Source: Desulfurobacterium atlanticum (GTDB lineage Bacteria > Aquificota > Aquificia > Desulfurobacteriales > Desulfurobacteriaceae). From it: 64,000 nucleotides of DNA. The stretch spans positions 1 through 64,000 of the forward strand of contig NZ_FZOB01000004.1 in assembly GCF_900188395.1 (NCBI RefSeq), read 5' to 3'. Both the position numbers and the translations under genes were made by a program. Below the pieces are notes generated by a model. It saw only the letters and a list, made by a program, of their open reading frames with translations, did not search any database and was not told the origin of the DNA. This document shows, in pieces, positions 17,585-26,702 of the stretch. Each line of letters opens with the position of its first letter. Positions within the stretch are counted from its first letter, which is position 1.

Positions 17585-18318
17585 CAATCAAAACTCCATC
17601 CACAGGCATCAAGCTCACTGTATATGGAATCTCTCTGACCGAACCTCTGAAACTTTACAGTATCTTTATCAAGCTTTGTATAGATAGCCCTGTATTCACC
17701 GTAAGGGGAAGTAACCCTTATCCTGTAAATCTCCTGCTTGTCTCTTCTTAAAAGTCTTGATGTGGTTTCACACCTTGAAAGAGCCGATATAAAGTTTTCA
17801 AAAAGAAACGGCCTGCAGGAAATCTCCTTTACAATATCCTTTCTGAACCTTTTGGAAAAGAGAATTTTCATCCCGTTTTTAAGAGCTACTGAAGAAGCCA
17901 CACTGTTTAAAGCCACCTCTATAAAAAGCTCTACCCTTGATTTTGGCATTTCGGATGATTGAAGTGCCTCTATCTTTCTCTCTTTTTCAACAATATCCGC
18001 TTTAAGAGTTGCCACTTCCTTTTTTAAGGTCTCTATCTGCTCTTTATATTTTTCAAGCAACTCCCTGTTTTCTCTAAATTTAGCAAGCTCCCTGTTTTCC
18101 TCCTCAAGCTTTGAAACTTTTTCCCTTAAAACAGTTAACTGAGCAAAAAGCTCTTTTATTTTCGCGTCTTTTCCTTTTAACTTCTCGTTTAAATGCCTTA
18201 TCCTTTTAGAGTAATCCACCTGACGTTTCTGTTTCACCTTTACCTGTTTTTCAACTTTCTCATTCTGCTGGGCAACAGAAAGAAAGTAATTCTCTATATC
18301 TTTAAATCCTTTCTCCAT
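17584..18318 (-). CDS. Coiled-coil protein with RelE-like C-terminal region
   Basis: I know no named family for this 244-residue protein. Residues about 1-135 are Lys/Glu-rich heptads and should form a long coiled coil. Residues about 145-244 have the order typical of RelE/ParE-fold toxins. A helical KRFRKDI segment comes first, then the strand pair YRIRV and YRAIYTK, a DTVKFQRFGQ strand and a terminal RDSIY. If that is right, it is a fusion of a coiled coil to a RelE-like fold without an adjacent antitoxin gene. It is translationally coupled to the KamA-family radical SAM gene. The function is not known. Confidence 0.6.
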   Translation of the reverse strand: MEKGFKDIENYFLSVAQQNEKVEKQVKVKQKRQVDYSKRIRHLNEKLKGKDAKIKELFAQLTVLREKVSKLEEENRELAKFRENRELLEKYKEQIETLKKEVATLKADIVEKERKIEALQSSEMPKSRVELFIEVALNSVASSVALKNGMKILFSKRFRKDIVKEISCRPFLFENFISALSRCETTSRLLRRDKQEIYRIRVTSPYGEYRAIYTKLDKDTVKFQRFGQRDSIYSELDACGWSFD

Positions 18319-18478
18319 GACTTTGCTCCTTGATGAAATTGTTTTTTAGGAACGGTTATTAATTTAGGGGAATTTTTTATCCAAGTAAAGGTTAAAGTGT
18401 AAAACAGAAATAGAGGGAAAAGCTATCTTATTTATGGTAAACTTCCTTTTAAATCCTTAGAAAGTCAGGGAGGAACCT

Positions 18479-19780
18479 ATGTCAGTGGAGAAGTCAAAAG
18501 CCCTTTTTGAAGAGGCTAAAAAATATATACCCGGAGGAGTTAACAGCCCTGTTAGAGCTTTTAAGTCCGTAGGTGATATTCCAAGATTTATAGAAAAAGC
18601 AAAAGGTTCACATATATGGGATGTTGATGGAAATGAGTATATAGACTACGTCTGCTCATGGGGGCCTATGATTTTAGGACATGCTCATCCGGAAGTTGTA
18701 AACGCTATTAAAGAACAGGCAGAAAAAGGAACAAGTTACGGTGCTCCTACAGAGCTTGAGGTAAAACTTGCAAAAATGATAGTTGATATGGTTCCCGGCG
18801 TTGAAAAAGTTAGAATGGTAAATTCAGGAACCGAAGCAACGATGAGTGCCATAAGACTTGCAAGAGGATACACAAAGAGAGACAAAGTTATAAAATTTGA
18901 AGGTTGCTACCACGGACACGTTGACTCACTTCTTGTTAAGGCAGGTTCTGGACTTGCAACTTTTGGAGTGCCTACAAGCCCAGGAATACCTGAAGATTTC
19001 GCAAAACATACAATAACTGTCCCGTATAACAACATTGATGCCCTTAAAAAAGTTGTAGATGAAATAGGGGATGAAATAGCCTGCGTAATAATGGAACCTG
19101 TCATGGCAAACGCAGGTCTTATAATGCCTGAAGACGGTTTTCTTGAGAAGGTGAGAGAAATAACAGCAGAAAAAGGTATTCTATTAATTTTTGATGAAGT
19201 AATTACAGGGTTTAGACTTGCACCGGGAGGAGCACAGGAGTATTTCGGTATAACTCCAGACCTATCCTGCTTTGGGAAAATAATCGGCGGAGGGCTTCCT
19301 GTTGGAGCTTTCGGAGGAAAAGCCGAAATAATGGATTATCTCGCACCTGAAGGACCTGTGTATCAGGCAGGAACCCTTTCAGGAAACCCTCTCGCAATGG
19401 TTGCTGGAATAAAAACCCTTGAGATTCTTAAAAAGCCAGGAACTTATGAAACTTTAAGAGAAAAAGGTAAAAAATTTGCCGAAGGCGTAAAATCTGCCGC
19501 AGAAAAAGCCGGAGTTGCCGATAAACTTTGCTTTAAAAACCTTGAATCTTTATCCTGTGTGTTCTTCACAGATAAAGAGGTGAAAGATTTTTCAACAGCC
19601 GCAACCTCAAACACAGAAGCCTATGCGGCATTTTTCAAAGAGATGATAAAAAGAGGAGTCTATCTTGCCCCTTCCCAGTTTGAAGTTGCTTTCGTATCTA
19701 TAGCCCACACAGAAGAGGACATTGAAAAGAGTATTCAGGCTGCCGAGGAATCGTTTAAAGCGATAAAGGAAATTCTATAA
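18479..19780 (+). CDS. hemL: Glutamate-1-semialdehyde 2,1-aminomutase
   Basis: This PLP enzyme makes 5-aminolevulinate in the C5 route to heme and corrinoids, which fits the multiheme cytochrome in the window. The 433 residues include YIPGGVNSPVRAF, VNSGTEATMSAIRLARG, FDEVITGFR and the PLP lysine in CFGKIIGGGLPVGAFGG near residue 265. ATG 18479 is preceded by GGAGGAACCT. It stands alone, with a promoter presumably in the 160-base gap upstream and a hairpin downstream. Confidence 0.97.
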   Translation: MSVEKSKALFEEAKKYIPGGVNSPVRAFKSVGDIPRFIEKAKGSHIWDVDGNEYIDYVCSWGPMILGHAHPEVVNAIKEQAEKGTSYGAPTELEVKLAKMIVDMVPGVEKVRMVNSGTEATMSAIRLARGYTKRDKVIKFEGCYHGHVDSLLVKAGSGLATFGVPTSPGIPEDFAKHTITVPYNNIDALKKVVDEIGDEIACVIMEPVMANAGLIMPEDGFLEKVREITAEKGILLIFDEVITGFRLAPGGAQEYFGITPDLSCFGKIIGGGLPVGAFGGKAEIMDYLAPEGPVYQAGTLSGNPLAMVAGIKTLEILKKPGTYETLREKGKKFAEGVKSAAEKAGVADKLCFKNLESLSCVFFTDKEVKDFSTAATSNTEAYAAFFKEMIKRGVYLAPSQFEVAFVSIAHTEEDIEKSIQAAEESFKAIKEIL

Positions 19781-19794
19781 AACCATACTTTACA

Positions 19795-19825
19795 GAGCGG
19801 CTCTCCGCCGCTCCTTTCTTCATTT
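19795..19825 (+). terminator. Intrinsic terminator after hemL
   Basis: GAGCGGC (19795-19801) pairs with GCCGCTC (19807-19813) around a five-base loop. A pyrimidine-rich CTTTCTTCATTTT tract follows. Confidence 0.6.
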
Positions 19826-19832
19826 TCCTATC

Positions 19833-19859
19833 TTGCACAAACAGTAAAGGTAGTATAAT
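19833..19859 (+). promoter_or_regulatory. Candidate promoter for guaA
   Basis: TTGCAC (19833-19838) is followed after 15 bases by a perfect TATAAT (19854-19859). The spacer is short. It is the only good -10 in the hemL-guaA gap, and the start codon is 44 bases downstream. Confidence 0.5.
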
Positions 19860-19903
19860 TTCTCTGTATTAATTCATTCCAAATTTAAAAACGGAGTTTT
19901 GTT

Positions 19904-21457
19904 ATGGCAAAAGATATCCATGAAAGTAAAATTCTGATTCTTGATTTTGGATCCCAATATACACAGCTTATAGCAAGAAGGCTCAGAGAAAAGCATATCT
20001 ACTGTGAAATTCACCCTTTCAATATCTCTCTTGAAAAGATAAAAGAGTTTGCACCTAAAGGAATTATACTTTCCGGTGGTCCTGCAAGTGTCTATACAGA
20101 AGGGTCTCCAAAAATAAGTAAAGAAATTTTTGAACTTGGAGTTCCTGTCCTTGGAATATGCTATGGGATGCAGCTTATTACTTATCTTTTTGGTGGTAAA
20201 GTTATAAAAGCGGAAAAGCATGAGTATGGAAAAGCAACTTTAGAAGTGCTTGACAGAAATGACCTGTTTCAAAATCTTCCAGAAACATTTAATGTGTGGA
20301 TGAGTCATGGAGACAGAGTCCTTGAAATTCCCGAAGGATTTGAACCTATAGCCAGGACTGATAATGCACCTTTTGCAAGTATAAGAAACAAAGAGAAAAA
20401 AATTTTTGGAGTTCAGTTTCATCCAGAAGTTAAACATACAGAGTATGGCAGTGAAATCCTTGAAAATTTTGCATTAAAAATCTGTGGCTGCGAGCCTTCA
20501 TGGACAATGAAAAACTTTATTGAGTATGAAATAGAAAAAATTAGAGAAACAGTTAAAGATAAAAATGTTATCTGTGCCCTTTCAGGTGGAGTTGACTCCT
20601 CTGTAGTTGCAGCTCTTCTTCATAAGGCCATAGGAGACCAGCTTTATCCTATATTTGTTGATACAGGTCTTTTGAGGAAAGGTGAAAGGGAAAGTGTGGA
20701 GAGAACCTTTAAAGAAAAATTTCATATGAAAAATTTTAAAACTGTTGATGCATCAGATCTTTTCCTTGAAAGGTTAAAAGGGGTAACAGACCCTGAAAAG
20801 AAAAGAAAAATTATCGGCCATACGTTTATAGAAGTTTTTGAAAAAGCGGCAAAAGAGATACCTGACGCTGAATTTTTGGCTCAAGGAACGTTGTATCCTG
20901 ATGTTATAGAAAGTGTCTCTGTAAAAGGACCATCTGCAACCATCAAATCCCATCACAACGTTGGTGGTCTTCCTGAAAGACTGAACTTTAAACTTATAGA
21001 ACCTTTAAGAGAGCTCTTTAAAGATGAAGTAAGAGAACTTGGTAAAGAACTTGGCCTGCCTGATGAAATAATAAAAAGGCAACCGTTCCCCGGCCCCGGA
21101 CTTGCCATAAGGATAATTGATGAAGTCAAACCTGAATATTTAGAGATACTTAGAGAAGCTGATGCAATAGTTCTTGAAGAGATAAAGAAAGCAGGGCTTT
21201 ACGATAAGATATGGCAATCGTTCGCAGTCTTTCTTCCGCTTAAAACCGTTGGAGTTATGGGAGATGAAAGAACTTACGACTATGTTATAGCCATCCGTGC
21301 TGTTGAAAGTACAGACGGAATGACAGCAGACTGGGTAAAGCTGCCCTTTAAACTTCTTGAAAGGATATCAAACAGAATAATCAATGAAGTTAAAGGAGTA
21401 AACAGAGTAGTTTATGACATAACATCAAAACCGCCTGGCACTATAGAGTGGGAGTGA
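19904..21457 (+). CDS. guaA: GMP synthase (glutamine-hydrolysing)
   Basis: This enzyme converts XMP to GMP using glutamine and ATP. The 517 residues are a normal two-domain enzyme. The amidotransferase (about 1-200) has [15 protein letters not shown], the nucleophile in GICYGMQL and the FHPEV histidine. The ATP pyrophosphatase domain starts with the P-loop [14 protein letters not shown] near residue 228. The C-terminal dimerization domain ends KPPGTIEWE. It is followed after four bases by nadA, so the two are cotranscribed. Confidence 0.97.
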   Translation: MAKDIHESKILILDFGSQYTQLIARRLREKHIYCEIHPFNISLEKIKEFAPKGIILSGGPASVYTEGSPKISKEIFELGVPVLGICYGMQLITYLFGGKVIKAEKHEYGKATLEVLDRNDLFQNLPETFNVWMSHGDRVLEIPEGFEPIARTDNAPFASIRNKEKKIFGVQFHPEVKHTEYGSEILENFALKICGCEPSWTMKNFIEYEIEKIRETVKDKNVICALSGGVDSSVVAALLHKAIGDQLYPIFVDTGLLRKGERESVERTFKEKFHMKNFKTVDASDLFLERLKGVTDPEKKRKIIGHTFIEVFEKAAKEIPDAEFLAQGTLYPDVIESVSVKGPSATIKSHHNVGGLPERLNFKLIEPLRELFKDEVRELGKELGLPDEIIKRQPFPGPGLAIRIIDEVKPEYLEILREADAIVLEEIKKAGLYDKIWQSFAVFLPLKTVGVMGDERTYDYVIAIRAVESTDGMTADWVKLPFKLLERISNRIINEVKGVNRVVYDITSKPPGTIEWE

Positions 21458-21461
21458 AAAA

Positions 21462-22370
21462 ATGAGAAAAGATGTTATAGAAAAAATTTTGACTTTAAAA
21501 AATGAGAAAAATGCTGTAATACTTGCCCACTTTTATCAGGAAGCGGAAATCCAGGAAGCAGCTGATTTTGTTGGTGACTCCCTTGAACTTGCAAGAAAAG
21601 CCACGGAAATTGAAGCAGATATCATTGTAATGTGCGGTGTTTATTTCATGGCAGAAACGGTAAAAATTCTAAATCCTGATAAAAAGGTTTTAATCCCATA
21701 TCCGAAAGCCGGATGCCTCATGGCAGACATGGTCTTAGAAGATGAGCTAAAAAAATTCAAGGAAGAAAATCCTGATTATGCAGTTGTTACCTATGTAAAC
21801 AGTACAGCTGAAGTAAAAGCACTATCAGATATATGTTGCACATCTGCAAACGCAGTTAAAGTGGTAAACTCCCTTGACACCGATAAAATTTTGTTTACTC
21901 CTGACAGGAATCTTGGAGAGTTTATTGCAGAACAGGTTGAAGGTAAAGAGATAAAATTGTGGCAGGGATACTGTCCCGTTCACGAAAAAGTTCCTGTAGA
22001 AAGTGTAAGATTGCTTAAAAAAATGCATCCTGAAGCTGCAGTTCTTGTTCATCCAGAATGCAAAAAAGAGATAAGAGAACTTGCAGACTTTGTAGGCAGC
22101 ACATCAAAAATTATTAACTTTGTAAAAGAAACTAAAAAGGAAGAGTTTATAATTGGAACAGAAATGGGAATTATTCATCAACTAAAAAAGGCAAAACCGG
22201 AGGGGAAGTTTTATCCTGCATACCAGCAGTTTATATGCGACCAGATGAAAATGATAACAGCCGAAAGGCTCATAAACTGTTTAGAAGAAGAGAAGTATGA
22301 AGTTGATGTAGATAGAGAAATAGCTGAAAAGGCAAAGATAGCTATAGATAAAATGCTGTCAATAAAGTAG
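21462..22370 (+). CDS. nadA: Quinolinate synthase A
   Basis: This [4Fe-4S] enzyme condenses iminoaspartate with DHAP to quinolinate, an early step of de novo NAD synthesis. The 302 residues match the short NadA type. Candidate cluster cysteines lie in VMCGVYFMAET, in VHPECKKE and in FICDQMK near the end, matching the three-cysteine pattern. AHFYQEAEIQEAADFVGDS is the N-terminal signature. It lies between guaA and a small membrane-protein gene. nadB and nadC are not in the window. Confidence 0.95.
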   Translation: MRKDVIEKILTLKNEKNAVILAHFYQEAEIQEAADFVGDSLELARKATEIEADIIVMCGVYFMAETVKILNPDKKVLIPYPKAGCLMADMVLEDELKKFKEENPDYAVVTYVNSTAEVKALSDICCTSANAVKVVNSLDTDKILFTPDRNLGEFIAEQVEGKEIKLWQGYCPVHEKVPVESVRLLKKMHPEAAVLVHPECKKEIRELADFVGSTSKIINFVKETKKEEFIIGTEMGIIHQLKKAKPEGKFYPAYQQFICDQMKMITAERLINCLEEEKYEVDVDREIAEKAKIAIDKMLSIK

Positions 22371-22380
22371 AGGAGGCAAT

Positions 22381-22842
22381 ATGCCGTCAGATAAAAGATT
22401 TGAAGTGAAACAGAGCTTACTATTTATGGCGATACCTGTAACGATTGACACTGCAATTCTTATAGGAGCTATAATTTCTCACGGAATATTGAGATTCCTG
22501 CTTCTTGGAATTCTTGTTGCCCTCCTATACCTTCTATATAAACAACTAAAACCGACCCTTACCAATTTTAAATTTATAATGACTCCAAAATTCATCAGAA
22601 TAGAAAACTTTAAGGGAGATACAGTAAGAGAGGTTGACTGGAAAAAGGTTGAAGCTGCAGCCGCAGGTTATAAAGTGGCATTTAAAAAAATCTACTTCTA
22701 CAATTTCTACTTCAGGATTAAGAAAGAGGAAGACCTTATTTTTGCGGTAACTTCAACCCAGCCTGACCTTGCTGCAAAGTTTCAACAGTTTATAAAAGTT
22801 TTTGTAAGGAAAAAGATACCTATACAGATAGTAAAGCCGTAA
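22381..22842 (+). CDS. Two-helix membrane protein with a PH-like domain
   Basis: The 153 residues begin with two hydrophobic helices (about 10-32 and 34-52). A strand-rich cytoplasmic part follows in which VDWKKVEAA resembles the conserved W-x-D/K-I segment of bacterial PH-like domains. The layout matches the product of 3609-4121, though the sequences are not clearly alike by eye. It sits between nadA and the NIL ferredoxin with normal ribosome sites, so it is probably in the same operon. The function is unknown. Confidence 0.55.
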   Translation: MPSDKRFEVKQSLLFMAIPVTIDTAILIGAIISHGILRFLLLGILVALLYLLYKQLKPTLTNFKFIMTPKFIRIENFKGDTVREVDWKKVEAAAAGYKVAFKKIYFYNFYFRIKKEEDLIFAVTSTQPDLAAKFQQFIKVFVRKKIPIQIVKP

Positions 22843-22857
22843 GCAGGGAGAAAATAA

Positions 22858-23274
22858 ATGAAAGAATCCTCTGTAAAAATTGTTCTTACATTACCGAAAG
22901 AAACATGGGATAAACCTGTAATATATAAATTGATTAAAGACTACGACCTTGTGGTTAATATTTTAAGGGCTGAAATCCTGCCGAAAATGGAGGGCTCTGC
23001 TGTCCTTGAACTTAATGGAACTCCTGAAAAGATTCAGAAAGGCATAAACTTTCTAAAAAGCATCAATGTAAAAATAAGACCTTTAGAGCTTGATATAATA
23101 AGGGAGGATGAAAAGTGTATCCACTGCGGTGCATGTATAGCCCCGTGCCCGACAAACGCTTTTCATCTTAATATCGAAACGTTTAAGGTGGAGTTTGACA
23201 AATCAAAATGTGTCGGATGTGGCCACTGTATATCCGCATGTCCGACAAGGATAATATACTCACCAGATTTTTAG
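22858..23274 (+). CDS. NIL-domain ferredoxin with two [4Fe-4S] clusters
   Basis: The N-terminal half (about 1-75) looks like an NIL domain, the small substrate-binding domain also found at the end of MetN. The C-terminal half has two CxxCxxCxxxCP sites, CIHCGACIAPCP and CVGCGHCISACP, so it should bind two [4Fe-4S] clusters. Proteins of this layout assist a reductive homocysteine synthesis from aspartate semialdehyde in some anaerobes, together with a DUF39 protein. No DUF39 gene is in the window, so that role is only a possibility. Confidence 0.8.
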   Translation: MKESSVKIVLTLPKETWDKPVIYKLIKDYDLVVNILRAEILPKMEGSAVLELNGTPEKIQKGINFLKSINVKIRPLELDIIREDEKCIHCGACIAPCPTNAFHLNIETFKVEFDKSKCVGCGHCISACPTRIIYSPDF

Positions 23275-23282
23275 GAGGTAGA

Positions 23283-23510
23283 GTGTTTCAACTTCTGCTC
23301 GTTTCTCTTTTAATCTTAATAGTTATGCTGTTCCTCTTTTCTCTCAAACTTTACTTTTTAATTGATGGATTTTCTACAAAACTGAAAGAGATAGATACAA
23401 GGCTTTTAAAGATAGAAAAGGAACACTTTGAAGTTAAAACCCGTCTTGAACAGATGGACAACCAGTTTAAAATGACACTGCAAAAACTTAAACAGTTACA
23501 GGGAGACTAA
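23283..23510 (+). CDS. Small membrane-anchored coiled-coil protein
   Basis: This is a 75-residue protein with one hydrophobic N-terminal helix (about 3-28) followed by a charged coiled-coil tail. The GTG at 23283 is preferred to earlier in-frame starts, which would lie inside the ferredoxin gene, because AGGAGG lies four to five bases upstream. It is packed between the ferredoxin and argF. No family or function is recognised. Confidence 0.6.
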   Translation: MFQLLLVSLLILIVMLFLFSLKLYFLIDGFSTKLKEIDTRLLKIEKEHFEVKTRLEQMDNQFKMTLQKLKQLQGD

Positions 23511-23513
23511 GTA

Positions 23514-24431
23514 ATGAGGGACTTTATTTCTATGCTTGATATTACAAAAGAGGAGTTAAAAGATCTTCTAAAACTTACAGAGACTCTAAAAGAAAAACAG
23601 AAAAAAGGTGAAATATTTGAGCCTTTAAAGGGAAAGACTCTTGCACTTATTTTTGAAAAACCTTCTACAAGAACAAGAGTTTCCTTTGAGGTTGGAGTAA
23701 TTCAGCTTGGAGGCCACGGAATCTACATGGATACAAGAAGCTCTCAGCTTGGTAGAGGAGAGCCGATAAAAGATACTGCAAGGGTTCTTTCAAGGTATGT
23801 GGACGGTATAGTGATAAGAACATTTAAACAGGAAAGAATTGTTGAACTTGGAAGATATTCAAAGGTTCCCGTAATCAATGCACTTTCAAACGAAGAACAT
23901 CCCTGCCAGATTCTTGCAGACCTTTTCACAATTAAAGAATACTGCAGGGATTTTAAAGGACTTAAAGTTGCATTTTTAGGAGACGGAAACAACGTCTGCA
24001 ACTCCTGGCTTATAGGTGCAGCGATGACAGGAATTAACTTTTACGCAGCAACACCACAAGGGTATGAACCGTCCGAATTTTACATAAAAAAGGCAGAAGA
24101 GATTGCAAAAACAACAAGTGCAGAAATAGTAATAACAAACGACCCTGTTGAAGCGGTTAAAGAGGCTAACATCGTTTACACAGATGTTTGGGCAAGTATG
24201 GGACAGGAGGAAGAAACCGAAAAAAGAAGAGAGATATTTATGCCGTATCAGGTTAACAGTGAACTGTTAAAACATGCAAAACCGGACGTCCTATTTATGC
24301 ACTGTCTCCCAGCTCACAGAGGAGAAGAGGTAACAGAAGATGTGATAGAAAGCTGCCGCTCCATCGTGTGGGATCAGGCAGAAAATAGACTTCACACACA
24401 GAAAGCACTTCTTACAATGCTTATAAGATAG
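23514..24431 (+). CDS. argF: Ornithine carbamoyltransferase
   Basis: This enzyme makes citrulline from ornithine and carbamoyl phosphate in arginine synthesis. The 305 residues include the carbamoyl-phosphate loop EKPSTRTRVSFEV near residue 45, EHPCQILAD, and the catalytic cysteine with HCLPAHRGEE near residue 262. The ornithine-binding loop distinguishes it from aspartate carbamoyltransferase. It starts four bases after the small coiled-coil gene and is followed by DHQ synthase II after nine bases. Confidence 0.96.
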   Translation: MRDFISMLDITKEELKDLLKLTETLKEKQKKGEIFEPLKGKTLALIFEKPSTRTRVSFEVGVIQLGGHGIYMDTRSSQLGRGEPIKDTARVLSRYVDGIVIRTFKQERIVELGRYSKVPVINALSNEEHPCQILADLFTIKEYCRDFKGLKVAFLGDGNNVCNSWLIGAAMTGINFYAATPQGYEPSEFYIKKAEEIAKTTSAEIVITNDPVEAVKEANIVYTDVWASMGQEEETEKRREIFMPYQVNSELLKHAKPDVLFMHCLPAHRGEEVTEDVIESCRSIVWDQAENRLHTQKALLTMLIR

Positions 24432-24440
24432 GGGGAGAAA

Positions 24441-25445
24441 ATGGGAAAAGAGCTTATTGTTAACATAAAAAGTCCTGACCAGAAAACGGTAATAACAACA
24501 GCACTTGAATCTGGAGTGACAGCGCTTTTACTTGAAAAGGGTGGAAGTAAAACTGTTAAGAAGTTAGCAAAAATTAAAACGATTGCACCAGACGGAGACT
24601 ATAAGCTTGGTGAAGATTTTGTAATAGTTGAAATAAAAAACAAAGCCGACGAAGAGGAAGCTGCAAAACTTCTAAAACAGGGAAGAAATGTAATAGTTAA
24701 AACAACTGACTGGACAATTATCCCGATAGAAAACCTGCTCGCCCAGGGAGAGAATCTTTACGCATGGGTAAGAAATAGTGAAGAAGCAAAAACAGCGATA
24801 ACAATACTTGAAAAGGGAACAAAGGGAGTTGTTCTTGATACAGAAAATATAAACGAAATAAAGAAAACAGGAGAAGTCATAAGACTTGCCGGCGAAAAAG
24901 TAAATCTTAAAAAGGCAAAAATAGTGAGAGTAAAACCTATCGGTATGTGCGACCGTGTATGTATAGACACAGCATCCCTGATGGAAAGGGGAGAAGGAGC
25001 ACTTGTCGGTAACTCTTCAGCCGGAATGTTTCTCGTTCATGCTGAAACAGAGTCAAACCCTTATGTTGCAGCAAGACCTTTCAGGGTTAATGCAGGTGCT
25101 GTTCATATGTATGTAAGATTACCTGGTGGAAAAACAAAATACCTATCAGAAATTGAAAGCGGTGATGAGATAATGATATACAACTACAAAGGAGAAGGCA
25201 GAATAGCTTACGTTGGAAGGGCAAAGGTTGAAAGAAGACCTATGCTTCTTATAGAGGCTGAAACAGAAGACGGAAAGAAAGTTGCAGGAATTCTCCAGAA
25301 CGCTGAAACCATAAGGTTAACCACACCAGAAGGAAAACCGATATCTGTTGTTGAACTAAAACCTGGTGATGAGGTTTTAGTATATACAGAAAAACCGGGA
25401 AGGCACTTTGGAATGAAGGTTGAAGAAACGATAATTGAAAAGTAG
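24441..25445 (+). CDS. aroB': 3-Dehydroquinate synthase II (archaeal type)
   Basis: This enzyme oxidatively deaminates and cyclizes ADTH to 3-dehydroquinate with NAD, the second step of the archaeal-type entry to aromatic amino acids. The 334 residues match the family. VKPIGMCDRVCIDTASLM, GEGALVGNSSAGMFLVHAE, NAGAVHMYV and the final PGRHFG are characteristic segments. It is unrelated to bacterial AroB. The partner ADTH synthase is encoded 21 kb away at 46451-47248 on the other strand. The gene lies in a run with argF and hldD. Confidence 0.93.
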   Translation: MGKELIVNIKSPDQKTVITTALESGVTALLLEKGGSKTVKKLAKIKTIAPDGDYKLGEDFVIVEIKNKADEEEAAKLLKQGRNVIVKTTDWTIIPIENLLAQGENLYAWVRNSEEAKTAITILEKGTKGVVLDTENINEIKKTGEVIRLAGEKVNLKKAKIVRVKPIGMCDRVCIDTASLMERGEGALVGNSSAGMFLVHAETESNPYVAARPFRVNAGAVHMYVRLPGGKTKYLSEIESGDEIMIYNYKGEGRIAYVGRAKVERRPMLLIEAETEDGKKVAGILQNAETIRLTTPEGKPISVVELKPGDEVLVYTEKPGRHFGMKVEETIIEK

Positions 25446-25453
25446 GAGGAAAG

Positions 25454-25738
25454 ATGGACTTTTTTAAAGAGTTCCTTGCAGATGTTCCAGACAGCGGATT
25501 TTCAGAAGATAAACTTTGTGATATATATGTTCAAAGAATATTTGAAAACCCTGAAGATACAAAAAGGTTTAAATGGGGCGTATCAGTAATGAGATTTACA
25601 GGGGATAATCTGGAGGAAGCAAAAACCCTTGCAACCTTTAACAACTACAAACTCGCCCTTGACTTCGCAAAAAAAGTAAAAGAAGTCTTTTCAAATAAAG
25701 GATATGAAACATACCTGAAAGGAGAGATTGACGAATGA
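25454..25738 (+). CDS. Small hypothetical protein
   Basis: This is a 94-residue soluble protein rich in Phe, Lys and Glu, without a signal peptide, membrane segment or cysteine pattern of note. It overlaps the following hldD gene by an ATGA and has AGGAGG before its ATG, so it is certainly translated in this operon. I recognise no family. Confidence 0.65.
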   Translation: MDFFKEFLADVPDSGFSEDKLCDIYVQRIFENPEDTKRFKWGVSVMRFTGDNLEEAKTLATFNNYKLALDFAKKVKEVFSNKGYETYLKGEIDE

Positions 25739-26682
25739 AAAGATTCCTTGTAACAGGCGGCGCCGGTTTCATAGGTTCAAACCTTGCATTGGAATTAAGG
25801 AAAAGATATCCGGATGCTGAAGTTGTGGTTCTTGACGATTTCTCTTCTGGCCACTTTAAAAATCTTATAGGGTTTGACGGCGAAATCATAACAGGTTCAA
25901 TAACAGACCCTGAAACTGTAAAAAAAATAGAAGAAAGAAACTTTGATGTTATATTTCATCAGGCGGCAAACGTTGACACAACAGATACAAGACAGAAAGA
26001 GATGATGGAAGTGAATTGCGAAGCGTTCAAAACTATCCTCCAAACCGCTCTTAAAAACAACTCCTCTATAATATACGCTTCTTCTGCTGCTGTTTATGGA
26101 AACGGCGAAGTTCCTATGAAAGTCAACCAGAAGCTGCTTCCTGAAAACGTTTACGGCTTTTCAAAGTATGCAATGGATATGGTCGCTTATAAGTTCATAA
26201 AAGAACACCCTGAGATTCATATAGTGGGACTCAGATACTTTAACGTTTACGGTCCCAGAGAAACCTTTAAAGGAAAGATGGCAAGTATGGTTTTAAAACT
26301 TGCAGTTCAGATAATGAAAGGGAAAAAGCCCAGACTTTTTAAGTGGGGAGAGCAAAAGAGAGACTTTGTTTACGTAATGGACTGTGTAGAGGCGAACATA
26401 AAGGGAATGGAATCTGAGAAAAGTGGCATTGTAAACGTCGGAACAGGAAAGGCAAGAACATTTAACGATGTGGTTAAAATAATAAAAGAGAGTCTTGGAA
26501 TAGAGGTTGAAACCGAATATTTTGACAATCCTTATAAATTTTATCAAAACTATACCGAAGCAGACCTCACAGAAACAGAACAGATACTCGGATGGACTCC
26601 AGAGACACCAATAGAGAAAGGAATCCCTGAATACATAGAATGGATAAGGGAAAACGTTGATTTAGATGAAATCGATTTTTAG
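25735..26682 (+). CDS. hldD: ADP-L-glycero-D-manno-heptose 6-epimerase
   Basis: This short-chain dehydrogenase-fold enzyme completes ADP-L-glycero-manno-heptose for the LPS core. The 315 residues start with the NAD motif VTGGAGFIGSNLALEL. SSAAVYG and YGFSKYAMD hold the catalytic Ser/Tyr-x3-Lys set. The C-terminal FDNPYKFYQNYTEAD segment is typical of HldD rather than GalE. The first enzyme of the heptose pathway, gmhA, lies at 47326-47907. The gene ends in a hairpin shared with the converging GAF-HD-GYP gene. Confidence 0.88.
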   Translation: MKRFLVTGGAGFIGSNLALELRKRYPDAEVVVLDDFSSGHFKNLIGFDGEIITGSITDPETVKKIEERNFDVIFHQAANVDTTDTRQKEMMEVNCEAFKTILQTALKNNSSIIYASSAAVYGNGEVPMKVNQKLLPENVYGFSKYAMDMVAYKFIKEHPEIHIVGLRYFNVYGPRETFKGKMASMVLKLAVQIMKGKKPRLFKWGEQKRDFVYVMDCVEANIKGMESEKSGIVNVGTGKARTFNDVVKIIKESLGIEVETEYFDNPYKFYQNYTEADLTETEQILGWTPETPIEKGIPEYIEWIRENVDLDEIDF

Positions 26683-26702
26683 AAGGGGATTTAATCCCCT
26701 TC
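26682..26702. terminator. Hairpin between convergent hldD and GAF-HD-GYP genes
   Basis: GAAGGGGAT and ATCCCCTTC form a perfect nine-pair stem around TTA. No long T-run follows on either strand, so it may stabilise 3' ends or be a weak bidirectional terminator. Confidence 0.4.

Noticed and set aside
25735-26682. UDP-glucose 4-epimerase (galE)
   Set aside because: The FDNPYKFYQNYTEAD end and the presence of gmhA point to the heptose epimerase instead.
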